This document shows, piece by piece, positions 52,181 through 61,208 of a stretch of 64,000 bases of DNA (position 1 is its first letter; each line of letters opens with the position of its first letter). The notes below the pieces were generated by a model. It saw only the letters and a program-made list of their open reading frames with translations. It made no database searches and was not told the origin of the DNA. Both the position numbers and the translations under genes were made by a program. The stretch comes from Burkholderiaceae bacterium 16 (GTDB taxonomy: Bacteria > Pseudomonadota > Gammaproteobacteria > Burkholderiales > Burkholderiaceae). The DNA lies in contig JYOD01000104.1 of NCBI GenBank assembly GCA_000955785.1, positions 86,313-150,312 on the forward strand, in the 5' to 3' direction.

Positions 52181-52882
52181 CTAAAGGACGGCGCCAGACA
52201 GTACACCGACGCCAGCGGTGATGGCCATGGCGAGAGCGCCCCAGAAGGTGACGCGTCCCGCGCCCGAGATTCTGCTGGCACCGCCAACCTGCGCAGCGAC
52301 GGCGCCTAGCGCAGCGAGGAAGATGAGCGACATTCCCGATACCCATGGCATCAGCCCGCGGCCAGGCGCCAGCCAGGCCACCACCAGCGGAAGGAGCGCG
52401 CCGACGGCAAAGCTGGCTGCCGATGCAATGGCAGCCTGGATGGGTTGTGCGCTCAGCGCCTGCGAAATGCCGAGCTCATCGCGTGCATGCGCCGCCAGGC
52501 TGTCGTGTGCCATGAGCTGCGCCGCGACCTCCTTGGCAAGACCCGGCTCAAGCCCCCGCTCCACATAAATCGTCGCGAGTTCGTGCTGCTCGGCAGCGGG
52601 ATCGGCATCCAGCTCTCCACGCTCCCGCCTCAGGTCGGCCTTCTCGGTGTCCGCCTGCGAATGGACCGAGATATATTCCCCCGCGGCCATCGACATGGCT
52701 CCGGCCACCAGGCCCGCGATGCCGGTCACCAGGATATTCGCCTGGCTCGCACTGGCGGCGGCGACGCCCAGCACCAGGCTGGCGGTGGAGACAATGCCAT
52801 CATTGGCACCAAGCACGGCGGCGCGCAGCCAGCCTATGCGATCAACCCGGTGACGTTCACTGTGGCGGGATAAGGACCTCAT
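52181..52882 (-). CDS. VIT family (CCC1-like) metal transporter
   Basis: A 233-residue membrane protein of the VIT1/CCC1 family, which moves Fe2+/Mn2+. LRAAVLGANDGIVSTASLVLGVA begins TM1 and carries the conserved GxxDG; MSMAAGEYISVHSQADTEKADLRRE (given in part) starts the cytoplasmic metal-binding helix rich in Glu; TM3-5 follow from ~140. The ATG at 52882 is preferred over 52951. In bacteria such genes often buffer ferrous iron. The next gene upstream on this strand is mgtA. Confidence 0.9.
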   Translation of the reverse strand: MRSLSRHSERHRVDRIGWLRAAVLGANDGIVSTASLVLGVAAASASQANILVTGIAGLVAGAMSMAAGEYISVHSQADTEKADLRRERGELDADPAAEQHELATIYVERGLEPGLAKEVAAQLMAHDSLAAHARDELGISQALSAQPIQAAIASAASFAVGALLPLVVAWLAPGRGLMPWVSGMSLIFLAALGAVAAQVGGASRISGAGRVTFWGALAMAITAGVGVLSGAVL

Positions 52883-52996
52883 GATGCAGCGGCCTCCGAT
52901 GTGGACTGCAGATGACCTGATGATGCTACCTGCGAGGCCTCCCGGTTGCAACGAAGGCCCCCGTTTGCCCGGCCGTGCCTGTGCGTGGATACGCGT

Positions 52997-55689
52997 TCAG
53001 TCGATGGCAAAACGCCGCACCAGCCAGCCCCGCAGCACATAGGTCAGGCAGCAATAGCCAAGGAGGATCGGCAACAGCAGCACCCAGAACACGCCGGGCG
53101 GCGCCACCAGCCCCAACGGCGCCGCCAGCGACGAGTACGGCAGCCAGATGCCGGTCAGGCAGATCGCGACGCCGGTGGTGATCAGCGCGGTACTGCCACG
53201 GCTTTGTATGAACGGGATCTTGCGGGTGCGAATCACATGGACGATCAGGGTCTGCGACAGCAGCGACTCCAGGAACCAGCCGGTCTGGAACACGTGCTGC
53301 TGCGCAGGCGTGCTCGCACCCAGCAGCCAATAAAGCGTGGCAAAGGTGACGTAGTCGAACAGCGAACTGATCGGACCGATGCACAGGATGTAGCGGCCGA
53401 TCTTGCCGATCTCCCAGCGGCGCGGACACCTGATGGCATCTTCATCGACATTGTCCGTCGGCAGCGCAGTCTGCGAGAAATCATAGAGCAGGTTGTTCGT
53501 CAGCACCTGGATCGGCGCCATCGGCAGGAACGGCAGCCAGGCGCTCGCGCCGAGCACGCTGAACATATTGCCGAAATTCGAGCTGGCGCCCATGCGCAGG
53601 TACTTAAGCAGGTTGGCAAAGACCTTGCGGCCTTCGATCACGCCGTCGTGCAGCACCAGCAGGCTCTTTTCCAGCAGGATGATACTGGCCGATTCCTTCG
53701 CGATATCGGCGCCGCTGTCCACCGAGATGCCCACGGCGGCCGCCTTGAGCGCCGGTCCGTCGTTGATGCCGTCGCCCAGCACGCCCACCACCCGTCCGCG
53801 CGCCCGCAGGGCCTTGACGATGGCCGCCTTGTGCGCCGGCGCCAGCTTGGCGAAGAGCTGCGTGCGCTCGGCCAGTTCCCCAGGCCTTGCGGCGAGAGCC
53901 CGTCGAGTTCGTGGCCGAGAACCGCGCGGTCCACGTCGATGCCGACTTCCCGACAGATCTTGCGCGCGATCACCGGGCTGTCGCCGGTCAGCACCTTGAC
54001 CTCGATGCCGCTGCCGCGCAGTGCCGCCAGCGCCGGCGCCGCGCTATCCTTGGGCGGGTCGATGAAAGCGATATAGCCGAGCAGGATCAGCGCGGATTCG
54101 TCCGCCACCGAGTAGGGCTGCGTATCGGGCGCCGGCGGCAAGGGCTTGTAGGCGATCGCGATCACCCGGAAGCCATCTTCGTTGAGCGCATTACAGACCG
54201 TCATCAGAGTGTGGCGATGCGAGTCATCCAGTGCAATGGCCTGCCCCCCAAGTTCGGCGCTGGCGCAGACTGCGTAGACCTCCTCCACCGCACCCTTGCA
54301 GACCAGCAGCCTGCCCCGCGGCCCATCCACCACCACCGACATGCGGCGCCGCTCGAAATCGAACGGCACCTCGTCGATCTTGCGATAGCCGCCCTGTTGC
54401 CGCAGCATTTCGCCCACCTCGTCATGGAAGAGCACCGCCTTGTCCAGCAGGTTGTGCAAACCCGACTGGTGGTAGCTGTTCAGGTAGGCGAACTCCAGCA
54501 CGCGCGCGGTCTCCCGGCCAGCCAGGTCCACATGCTTCTTCAGGATGATGCGGTCCTGCGTCAGTGTGCCGGTCTTGTCGGTGCACAGCACATCCATGGC
54601 CCCCAGGTTCTGGATGGCGCTGAGATGTTTCACGATCACCTTGCGGCGCGACATGGCAAGCGCGCCCTTCGCCAGGTTCACGGTCACCAGCATCGGCAGC
54701 ATCTCGGGTGTCAGCCCCACGGCGACGGCCACCGCAAACAGCAGCGCCTCCAGCCAGTCGCCCTTGGTCAGCCCGTTGATCAGGAACACCAGCGGCGCAA
54801 GGATCACGATCAGGCCGATCATCAACCGGGCGAAGCGCTGCAGGCCTTGCTCGAACACCGTGCCGGACGTCTCCTCCGACAGCGAGCGGGCGATGCCGCC
54901 GAACATGGCGCGCGGCCCGGTCAGCACCACCACCACGGTCGCGCTGCCGCTGACCACGGCCGTGCCCATCAGCACGATGTTCTCCAGCGTGCCGGGTTCG
55001 TCGCCGCTGGTGCTCTCGAGCGCGAATTTCTCCACGGGCAGCGATTCCCCGGTCAGGGCCGACTGGTTGACGAACAGATCCTTCGACGCCAGCAGCCTGG
55101 CATCGGCGGGGACAAGATCGCCCGCCGCCAGGTGGACGATGTCGCCCGGCACCAGCGCGCCGATCGGCAGTTCGCTGATGGCGGGCGATGTCCCCGGCCC
55201 GGCCCGGCGCTGCGTGGCGGCGGTGGTATGGACCATGGCGCGCAGCGCTGCCGCCGCGCGTCCGGAACGGCGCTCCTGCACCGTGGCCACGCCAACGCTG
55301 AGCATCACCATCACCGCGATCACTGCCGCGGCGTCGTAATCGTGGATGGCCGCCGTTACCGCTGCCAGCGTCAGCAGCAGCACATTGAGCGGATTGAGCA
55401 GGCGGCGCAGCAGGTCGATCACCGCCGGACGCGGGCGTTCGTGCGCCACCAGGTTGGGGCCATGGCTTTGCAGCCGCAGTTCGGCCTCGGCGTGGGTCAG
55501 GCCTTCCGGGCTGGCGTCCAATTGCTTGAGCAAGGCCGCCAGCGGCGTGTTGGCAGCCCGCAGCAACGCATCCGGCATGCCGCAGGGCGCGGGCTCCGGG
55601 CCGGCCGGACCGCCGGACGATGCGGGATGCCGGCGGCGCATCCGGCTCACCCTCTCGCCAAGCCACCGGATGGCCCGGACGATCATCAC
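52997..55689 (-). pseudogene. mgtA: Mg2+-importing P-type ATPase MgtA/B, frameshifted
   Basis: Two frames together give a ~895-residue P3B ATPase. The first (55689 to the shift) carries an actuator (SALTGESLPVEK), the phosphorylation site DVLCTDKTGTLTQ and the nucleotide domain; the second (to 52997) has VGVLGDGINDGPALKAAAVG and the last helices. The -1 shift occurs at a run of four C on the plus strand (53878-53881): after GLSPQGLG the frame must change to give ELAERTQLFAKLAP. Both parts are otherwise intact, so the lesion is recent, a sequencing error, or a programmed slip. Confidence 0.85.
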
Positions 55690-56066
55690 GGCCGCCTTGC
55701 CTGCGCTTGCGCGGCACCGGCGTCCCAGCCCCCGCCCAGCGCCAGGAACAATGCCGCGGTGTCCCGCATCCGCTGGAGCCTGGCCTGCAGGTAGCCGATA
55801 TCGACCCGGTGGTACCCGGCGACCACGCCGCGATGGTCGTTGATCCCGAAATCCTTGCCGCCCACCGTCACCGCAGGGTCCATGACCCGGATGCTCGCGC
55901 CGATGTTGTACATCGTCGACGACGACCGGTTAAGCGCGCCGGCGAACAGCGACGTCACCGCGATCATCAGGAACACAGCGAACGTGATCCCGACCAGCAG
56001 GCCGGTGAACCTGGCCCGGTCGTTGACGAGCGCCTTGCAGGCGAGCTTGAGAATGCCGGGCACCAT
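55686..56066 (-). pseudogene. Chimeric remnant: ABC permease N-terminus joined to outer-membrane-factor C-terminus
   Basis: A 126-residue frame. Residues 1-~68 look like the start of a MacB/DevC-type ABC permease (MVPGILKLACKALVNDRARF, one helix, SSTMYNIGASIRVMDP). Residues ~85-126 look like the end of a NodT-type outer-membrane efflux protein (VDIGYLQARLQRMRDTAALF, LALGGGWDAG). The two are in frame, as after a deletion between separate efflux genes. Its stop overlaps the mgtA start (ATGA). It lies between CBS and mgtA on the same strand. Confidence 0.6.
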
Positions 56067-56186
56067 ACTTGCTCTTCTTTATCAGCGCTCCGCATTGGCC
56101 GCGCTGCCGACCGCCATCGCCCAGTCCGGACGGGAAGCATTGGGTAGCGGGGGCGGGCCCCGCGGCAAATCTCGCGCTCCCGCCGT

Positions 56187-56651
56187 TCAGGGGTGCAGCG
56201 GCGCCTGCACGCTGCCGGAGCGCTCGCGCTCACGCTCGTTGTGCAGCACGCTGGCGAGCATGTTCCATTGGGAGCCGAGGGCGTCCACCAGATCATCCAG
56301 GGACAGCACGCCAACCACCGTCTCGGCATCCGTTACCGCGAGCCGGCGCACGCCGTGCGCCAGCATCGCTTGCAGCGCGTCGTCCATGCCGGCATCCTTG
56401 CCGATAGCAACCACGCCGCGCGTCATCACGTCGGCCACGGTCGCCTGCCCGGGCGCGATGCCCGCGGCGGTGCTCTCCAGCACGATGTCCCGGTCCGTCA
56501 CGATGCCGATCGCGCGCTGGCCGCCGCCGAAGGGCTCGGTGACCACCAGCGCGCCGACGTGGCGGTCGCGCATCTGCACGGCGGCGTCGCGCAGCGTGCA
56601 CGTATGCGGGATATGAACGGCGGACAGCGAGCAAATCTCTTCGATCCTCAT
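56187..56651 (-). CDS. CBS-domain protein
   Basis: A 154-residue protein of two CBS modules (residues ~8-66 and ~72-130), with GALVVTEPFGGGQRAIGIVTDRDIV and GVRRLAVTDAETVVGVLSLDD (each given in part). CBS pairs bind adenine nucleotides. Three ATG codons are in tandem (56651, 56654, 56657) after AGGAGA; the last, 56651, has the best spacing. It is divergent from the DUF883-ATPase operon, each with its own FNR-type promoter. The C-terminus is charged (NERERERSGS). Confidence 0.9.
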   Translation of the reverse strand: MRIEEICSLSAVHIPHTCTLRDAAVQMRDRHVGALVVTEPFGGGQRAIGIVTDRDIVLESTAAGIAPGQATVADVMTRGVVAIGKDAGMDDALQAMLAHGVRRLAVTDAETVVGVLSLDDLVDALGSQWNMLASVLHNERERERSGSVQAPLHP

Positions 56652-56763
56652 CATCATTCTCCTGACGTGGCGTGGCGTAGCCGGGCTACACGCGCCCATC
56701 AAGCTTCGCGTGCAGTACATCGGCGATGCACAGGGGCTTGCAAGGCACGCCGGACCTGAACTC

Positions 56764-56804
56764 AGTCTAGCGCCGGGCGCGCGGTCGCCATTGATGCAAA
56801 TCAA
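56764..56804 (-). promoter_or_regulatory. FNR/Anr box and -10 of the CBS gene
   Basis: Perfect TTGAT-GCAA-ATCAA (56791-56804) with -10 TAGACT on the minus strand (56764-56769), centres 31 bp apart: class II FNR geometry. The palindrome is the best match to the consensus in the window. Confidence 0.75.
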
Positions 56805-56866
56805 CCCGCTTGCCGGCTTTTGCCGCGCCTGGAAGGCGGGATCGTTCCCCGCCATGGCGCCAGGCA

Positions 56867-56907
56867 TTGATAAGGATCAACCGGCGCGCGGGCTCGCTGC
56901 CTATAGT
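56867..56907 (+). promoter_or_regulatory. FNR/Anr box and -10 of the DUF883-ATPase operon
   Basis: Perfect TTGAT-AAGG-ATCAA (56867-56880) with TATAGT at 56902-56907, centres 31 bp apart. The predicted start is ~84 nt before the GTG at 56998. The 346-bp interval (56652-56997) thus holds two back-to-back FNR-type promoters, one per strand, and nothing else. Confidence 0.78.
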
Positions 56908-56997
56908 TGGAGGTGCCTATGCGCTATCCGCCATTGCGGATACGTCACGCTTCATGCCACCCGTATCCACTTCGACCGAACCAGCCAGGAGAACGCC

Positions 56998-57333
56998 GTG
57001 AACGACCTCAGATCCGCCCTGTCCGCGCACCGTGCCACGCTACAGCACGACATCAACGTCTTGCTGGCCGATGTGCAGGCATTGCTACGCGACACCGCCG
57101 CCCTGACCGGCGAGCAAGCCGGCCAGGCCCGTGAGCAGTTTAAGGCACAGCTGGAGGCGCTTCAGCTACGCCTGCGGGATCTGCAGGCGCAAGGCCGCGA
57201 CCAGGTCCGCGACTGGGCCGACGCCGGCGAGGAGTACGTGCATGCACACCCATGGCGCACCCTTGGCGCGACCGCCGCTGTTGCCGCCGCCTGCGGGGCG
57301 CTGTTCGCCCTGGCGCTCGCCCGCCGGAACTGA
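56998..57333 (+). CDS. DUF883 (YqjD/ElaB-like) membrane-anchored protein
   Basis: A 111-residue protein starting at GTG 56998 behind AGGAGAAC. A long amphipathic coiled-coil helix (residues ~5-80) leads to a C-terminal hydrophobic anchor (LGATAAVAAACGALFALALA) and the RR tail typical of DUF883/YqjD/ElaB proteins, which anchor ribosomes at the inner membrane in stationary phase. It is first in an operon with the P1B ATPase (27-nt gap). Confidence 0.9.
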   Translation: MNDLRSALSAHRATLQHDINVLLADVQALLRDTAALTGEQAGQAREQFKAQLEALQLRLRDLQAQGRDQVRDWADAGEEYVHAHPWRTLGATAAVAAACGALFALALARRN

Positions 57334-57360
57334 TCACGGATCGCCGGGGCCGATCGCAGC

Positions 57361-59661
57361 ATGGCGCTTTTGGAGCCCCGCTATCACCGCTGGCTCGATA
57401 TCGGGCTCCTCTCGCTCTCCGCGGTCACGCTGAGCGCGGGATCGCTGCTGTACTGGTTCGAATCGGCCGCGCACGCGCGCGCCGTGTGGCTGACAGGCGT
57501 CGTGCCGGTGCTGATCTCGCTGGCAGTCAGCACCATCCTGGCGGCATGGCGCCGCCAGGCCGGCGTGGACATCCTTGCGCTGCTGGCCATCGGCTTCGCA
57601 TGGTGGCTCGGCGAGCACTTTGCCGCGGCTGTGATCAGCCTGATGCTGGCCAGCGGGCGCGCGCTGGAGAGCTACGCGGAAACGCGCGCCGCAAGCGAGA
57701 TGAGCGCGCTGCTGCGCCACGCCCCGCGCGAGGCCAGCCGTTACGAACACGGGGAATGGCGGCCGGTGCCGCTGGACCTCGTGCGTCCGGGCGACCGCTT
57801 GCTGGTACGCGCCGGCGAAGTGGCGCCTGCCGACGGGACGCTGATCCAGTCCGCCGACCTCGACGAATCCACCCTGACCGGCGAGGCCATGCCGCAGCGC
57901 CGCGCGCCGGGCGAGCCCCTGCGCAGCGGCGTGGTCAACGCCGGCGCGCCGTTCGAGATGCTCGCGGGCGCCACGGCGGCGCAAAGCACCTATTCGGGCA
58001 TCGTCCGCCTTGTCATGGAGGCCCGGCAAAGCCGCAGCCCGTCCACGCGCATGGCCGACCGGTATGCCCTGCTGCTGGTGCCGCTGGCACTGGCCGTGGC
58101 GGGCGCCGCCTGGTTCGTAACCGGCGATGCACGCCGGGCCCTCGCGGTGCTGGTGGTGGCGACGCCCTGCCCGCTGATCCTGGCAGTGCCGGTGGCCATC
58201 GTCTGCGGCATGTCGCGCAGTGCCAGCCGCGGCATCCTGGTCAAGAGCGGCGCCGCGCTCGAAAGGCTGGCGCAGGGCCGCGTACTGTTCTTTGACAAGA
58301 CGGGCACGCTGACCGCCGGCCAGGCCCGCGTCTCGGCCATTGAGGCGGCGCCGGGAGACGCGCCCGATGAAGTGCTTCGCCTGGCTGCCTCGCTGGCGCA
58401 GGCATCGGTGCATGTGAGCTCACGCGCACTGGTCGCCGCGGCCCGCGAGCGCGGGCTGGCACTGGCGCTGCCGGCCAAGGTCGGCGAGGATCCCGGCGCC
58501 GGCCTGAGCGGCATCGTCGACGGCCACGCCGTCACCCTGGGCTCGCTGGCACATGTGGCCAGGGCAACCGTGCCCAAGCCGTGGAGCACGGCCTTGCTGC
58601 GGCGCCTGGGCCATGAGGGTGCGTCGGCCGTCTTCCTTGGCGTTGATGGCGCCATGCGCGGCGCGCTGCAACTCGCGGACCAGATCCGGCTCGACACGCC
58701 CCGCGCGCTCAGGCTGCTCAGGCAGGCCGGCATCCGGCGCATGGTGATGCTGACCGGCGATCGCGACGACGTTGCGCAGATGACCGGCGCGATGCTGGGC
58801 GTGACGGAAGTGCGCGCCCAGCAAACGCCGGCACAAAAGCTCGAGGCGATCCGCGAGGCGCAGCGCCACGACACGGTCATCATGGTCGGCGACGGCGTCA
58901 ACGACGCCCCCGCGCTGGCTGCCGCCGACGTCGGCGTGGCGATGGGTGCCGCGGGCGCCGCCGCCTCGGCGGCGGCCGCTGACATCGTCCTGCTGGTCGA
59001 CCGCCTGGACCGCCTGGCTGAAGCCATCCAGATCGCCAGGCGCGCGCGCCGTATCGCCGTGCAGAGCGTGGTGGCAGGCATGGCGCTCTCCCTGGCGGCC
59101 ATGATCGCAGCCGCCTTCGGCTACCTGCCGCCGCTTGCGGGGGCGCTGCTGCAGGAGGTGATCGACGTCGCCGTGATTCTGAACGCACTGCGGGCACGCA
59201 AGGCGGGACCGGACTGGCGGCCAGCGCAGCTCTCCCGGGCCGAAGCCGCGAAACTGAAGACCGAGCACACCCAACTGGGGCAGGTGCTCGACCAGGTGAG
59301 ATCGATGGCGGATCGCGTTGCCAGCCTCCCCGGTGGCGTCGCCGCCCTGGAACTCGCGCAACTCAACCAGGCACTGCGCCAGCGATTGCTCGCGCATGAG
59401 CGGCACGACGACGCCGACCTTTATCCGGAACTGGCGCAACGCCTTGGCGGCAGGGACCCGCTGGCCGCGCTGAGCGGCGGACACCGCGAGATCTTCCGCC
59501 TGGTGGGCCTGCTGGAACGCATCGCCGCCGACCAGCCCGCGGACGGGATCGACCTGGAAAGCGCGCAGGAAGTCCGGCGCCTGTTGTATGAGCTGAATGC
59601 GATCCTGCGCCTGCATTTCGCGCAGGAGGACGAGTTGTATCACGCGCTGGGCGACGCCTGA
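57361..59661 (+). CDS. P1B-type metal ATPase with C-terminal hemerythrin domain
   Basis: A 766-residue transporter. The membrane part has the actuator TGEAMPQRRAPGEPL, a metal-binding helix with T268-P-C-P271 (TPC, not CPC), phosphorylation D312 in DKTGT and GDGVNDAPALAAADVG; the last helix carries QEVID (residues 598-602). No N-terminal metal-binding domain precedes TM1. Residues ~625-766 form a hemerythrin-like four-helix bundle with H-x..H/E pairs (LLAHERHDDADLYPEL; HREIFRLVGLLERI; LHFAQEDELYHAL). TPC plus QExxD plus hemerythrin is the pattern of the P1B-5 subgroup (Nia-like, Fe/Ni export), which I recall from the literature. Driven by the FNR box at 56867. Confidence 0.9.
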   Translation: MALLEPRYHRWLDIGLLSLSAVTLSAGSLLYWFESAAHARAVWLTGVVPVLISLAVSTILAAWRRQAGVDILALLAIGFAWWLGEHFAAAVISLMLASGRALESYAETRAASEMSALLRHAPREASRYEHGEWRPVPLDLVRPGDRLLVRAGEVAPADGTLIQSADLDESTLTGEAMPQRRAPGEPLRSGVVNAGAPFEMLAGATAAQSTYSGIVRLVMEARQSRSPSTRMADRYALLLVPLALAVAGAAWFVTGDARRALAVLVVATPCPLILAVPVAIVCGMSRSASRGILVKSGAALERLAQGRVLFFDKTGTLTAGQARVSAIEAAPGDAPDEVLRLAASLAQASVHVSSRALVAAARERGLALALPAKVGEDPGAGLSGIVDGHAVTLGSLAHVARATVPKPWSTALLRRLGHEGASAVFLGVDGAMRGALQLADQIRLDTPRALRLLRQAGIRRMVMLTGDRDDVAQMTGAMLGVTEVRAQQTPAQKLEAIREAQRHDTVIMVGDGVNDAPALAAADVGVAMGAAGAAASAAAADIVLLVDRLDRLAEAIQIARRARRIAVQSVVAGMALSLAAMIAAAFGYLPPLAGALLQEVIDVAVILNALRARKAGPDWRPAQLSRAEAAKLKTEHTQLGQVLDQVRSMADRVASLPGGVAALELAQLNQALRQRLLAHERHDDADLYPELAQRLGGRDPLAALSGGHREIFRLVGLLERIAADQPADGIDLESAQEVRRLLYELNAILRLHFAQEDELYHALGDA

Positions 59662-59697
59662 CGGACTGCCCGCCGGCGCGCCCAGCCTTGCGCGGCA

Positions 59698-59738
59698 TTG
59701 CGCTGGATCAAGCGGCAAGCCGCGCCACCGGCAATACT
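59698..59738 (+). promoter_or_regulatory. FNR-like box and -10 of the periplasmic protein gene
   Basis: TTGCG-CTGG-ATCAA (59698-59711) with -10 AATACT at 59733-59738, centres exactly 31 bp apart. The left half-site has two mismatches. It lies ~60 nt before the ATG at 59798. Confidence 0.55.
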
Positions 59739-59797
59739 GGAGACACCGGCGCGGGGTTGACATTGGCGGGCAGACTCAGACACGGACCGACTCCACC

Positions 59798-60292
59798 ATG
59801 GCTGGCAAACTTATCCCCGGCTCGCTCGCGGCAGCGGCGCTGGCTGGGCTCATCGGTGCCGCACTGCCCGTGCATGCGGCGCAGCCGAATCCTGAAGCCT
59901 TGCCCCAGGTACTGCAGGTCAATGGGATCGCCTATGTGTCCGGCGGTGTCGGCGAGGACGAGGCAAAGGCCATGCGCGCGGTGGCCGGCCGCTTCAATGT
60001 GCGGCTTGGCTTCTACAGCGCGAAGGACGGCGAGGCCTTGTCCGACGTCACGGTATCGCTCGTGGATAGCGACGGCAAGCGGCGTCTGCGGGTCGTTTCC
60101 AGCGGCCCCCTGCTCTATATGCAGGTACCGGCGGGTGCCTATACCTTGCGCGCCCAATACCAGGCCGACAGCCAGGCGCGCCGGTTCACGGCCGGACGGA
60201 ACGCGGTCAGCTACACCTTCCGCCTGCGCATCAATGAAATGGAAGATGACTGGGTCTATTGCGAGTCGCGGTGTCCGCGGCCCGGCCTGTGA
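59798..60292 (+). CDS. Periplasmic protein with carboxypeptidase-regulatory-like domain
   Basis: A 164-residue exported protein. The signal peptide ends near ALPVHA-AQ; the mature chain has a region QVNGIAYVSGGVGEDEAKAM, like small periplasmic DUF-type proteins, and a beta-rich module with LGFYSAKDGEALSDVTVSLVD that resembles carboxypeptidase-regulatory/Ig-like folds. Two cysteines are near the end (CESRC). I do not know its function. The FNR-like promoter and place between the ATPase and PHA operons suggest a role under low oxygen. Confidence 0.7.
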   Translation: MAGKLIPGSLAAAALAGLIGAALPVHAAQPNPEALPQVLQVNGIAYVSGGVGEDEAKAMRAVAGRFNVRLGFYSAKDGEALSDVTVSLVDSDGKRRLRVVSSGPLLYMQVPAGAYTLRAQYQADSQARRFTAGRNAVSYTFRLRINEMEDDWVYCESRCPRPGL

Positions 60293-60344
60293 TGAGACCG
60301 GCAGCATCGCGGTGTGCGCTCCTTGCGTCAATTGCGCGCGGCGG

Positions 60345-60385
60345 TTGCCGCAGATCAAAGCCGGCGCCAACCATCTGGCTATATT
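60345..60385 (+). promoter_or_regulatory. FNR-like box and -10 of the DUF2892-PHA operon
   Basis: TTGCC-GCAG-ATCAA (60345-60358) and -10 TATATT at 60380-60385, centres exactly 31 bp apart. The right half-site is perfect. It lies ~80 nt before the GTG at 60465. Confidence 0.6.
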
Positions 60386-60464
60386 GGAATCGTGCACTCG
60401 CCGGATGGCGCAGCCGCCTCGGCGAATCACATCTACCCTGCCGGGCTATCGAAAGGAGTTCACC

Positions 60465-60668
60465 GTGCAAGCCAATATCGGAACCGTTGACCGGACCCTC
60501 AGGATTGTCGTCGGCCTGGCCTTGATCGGCCTTGCCGTCACCGGCACGATCGGCGTGTGGGGATGGATCGGCGTGATTCCCATCCTGACTGGCCTCGTTC
60601 GCGTCTGCCCGCTCTACAGCATGCTCGGCGTCAGGACCTGTCCGTCCGCGTGCGGAAAGCCCAACTGA
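60465..60668 (+). CDS. DUF2892 (YgaP-like) membrane protein
   Basis: A 67-residue membrane protein, GTG start at 60465 behind AAAGGAG. NIGTVDRTLRIVVGLALIGLA and GVIPILTGLVRVCPLYSMLG are the two DUF2892 helices, with the conserved CPLY and a final C-x4-C (CPSAC). Related proteins are the membrane part of rhodanese YgaP. No rhodanese domain is fused. It heads the phaP-phaB-phaC operon, an unusual partner. Confidence 0.85.
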   Translation: MQANIGTVDRTLRIVVGLALIGLAVTGTIGVWGWIGVIPILTGLVRVCPLYSMLGVRTCPSACGKPN

Positions 60669-60698
60669 CATGGCCCCCATCCCAATACGGAGATTCAC

Positions 60699-61208
60699 AT
60701 GACAGACCAGACCGATGCCCCCTTCGCGTTCTTCGGCGCCAATTGCGAAGCGGGCCTGCGCGCGCTGACATTGATGCAGGAGAGCCGCGAGCGTTTCCTT
60801 GAGATCCAGCTCGACGCCATCCGCCGGGACATCGAGACCACGCGCGAAGTCGGCGAGCAGCTTGCCAATGCCAGCAACTTCGCCGCCTTCGCCACGCTGC
60901 CCGTCACCATCCTGCGTAATGAAGCCGAACACTGCGCGCAGCTGATGCAGGCGTGGATGAGTCTCGCCATCCACAACCAGACCGCCATGGTGGAACAGAT
61001 GCGCGAAGCCGGCGAATCCTGGCAGCGCTGCCAGGCGACGGGCTTGCAGCAGGCGGGGAATACCGCCTCGATGATGGCGCCGGTGCAGGCTTTGTTCGAG
61101 AAATTCAGCCAGGCCGCGGCGTTGAAACCCGCGTTGAACGGCACAGGCGCCAAGCCGGCAGACGGCGCCCTGGCCGCGACGCGCAAGAAGGCCATCCATG
61201 CCAGCTGA
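60699..61208 (+). CDS. phaP: Phasin family protein
   Basis: A 169-residue amphipathic protein with the phasin pattern (ESRERFLEIQLDAIRRDIET and EHCAQLMQAWMSLAIHNQTA), which coats PHA granules. It is longer in linker and lower in identity than PhaP1 of Cupriavidus necator. The stop lies 11 nt inside the phaB frame, so translation may be coupled. Order DUF2892-phaP-phaB-phaC differs from the usual phaC-phaA-phaB operon of Cupriavidus. Confidence 0.8.
   Translation: MTDQTDAPFAFFGANCEAGLRALTLMQESRERFLEIQLDAIRRDIETTREVGEQLANASNFAAFATLPVTILRNEAEHCAQLMQAWMSLAIHNQTAMVEQMREAGESWQRCQATGLQQAGNTASMMAPVQALFEKFSQAAALKPALNGTGAKPADGALAATRKKAIHAS

Noticed and set aside
53887..55794. 635-codon plus-strand frame over mgtA
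   Set aside because: Antisense to the ATPase; the composition (Gln/His/Arg/Gly-rich) is that of a complementary strand.
56755..56900. Idea that the FNR boxes at 56791 and 56867 form one composite operator
   Set aside because: Each has its own -10 at the standard distance on opposite strands, so two separate promoters explain them better.
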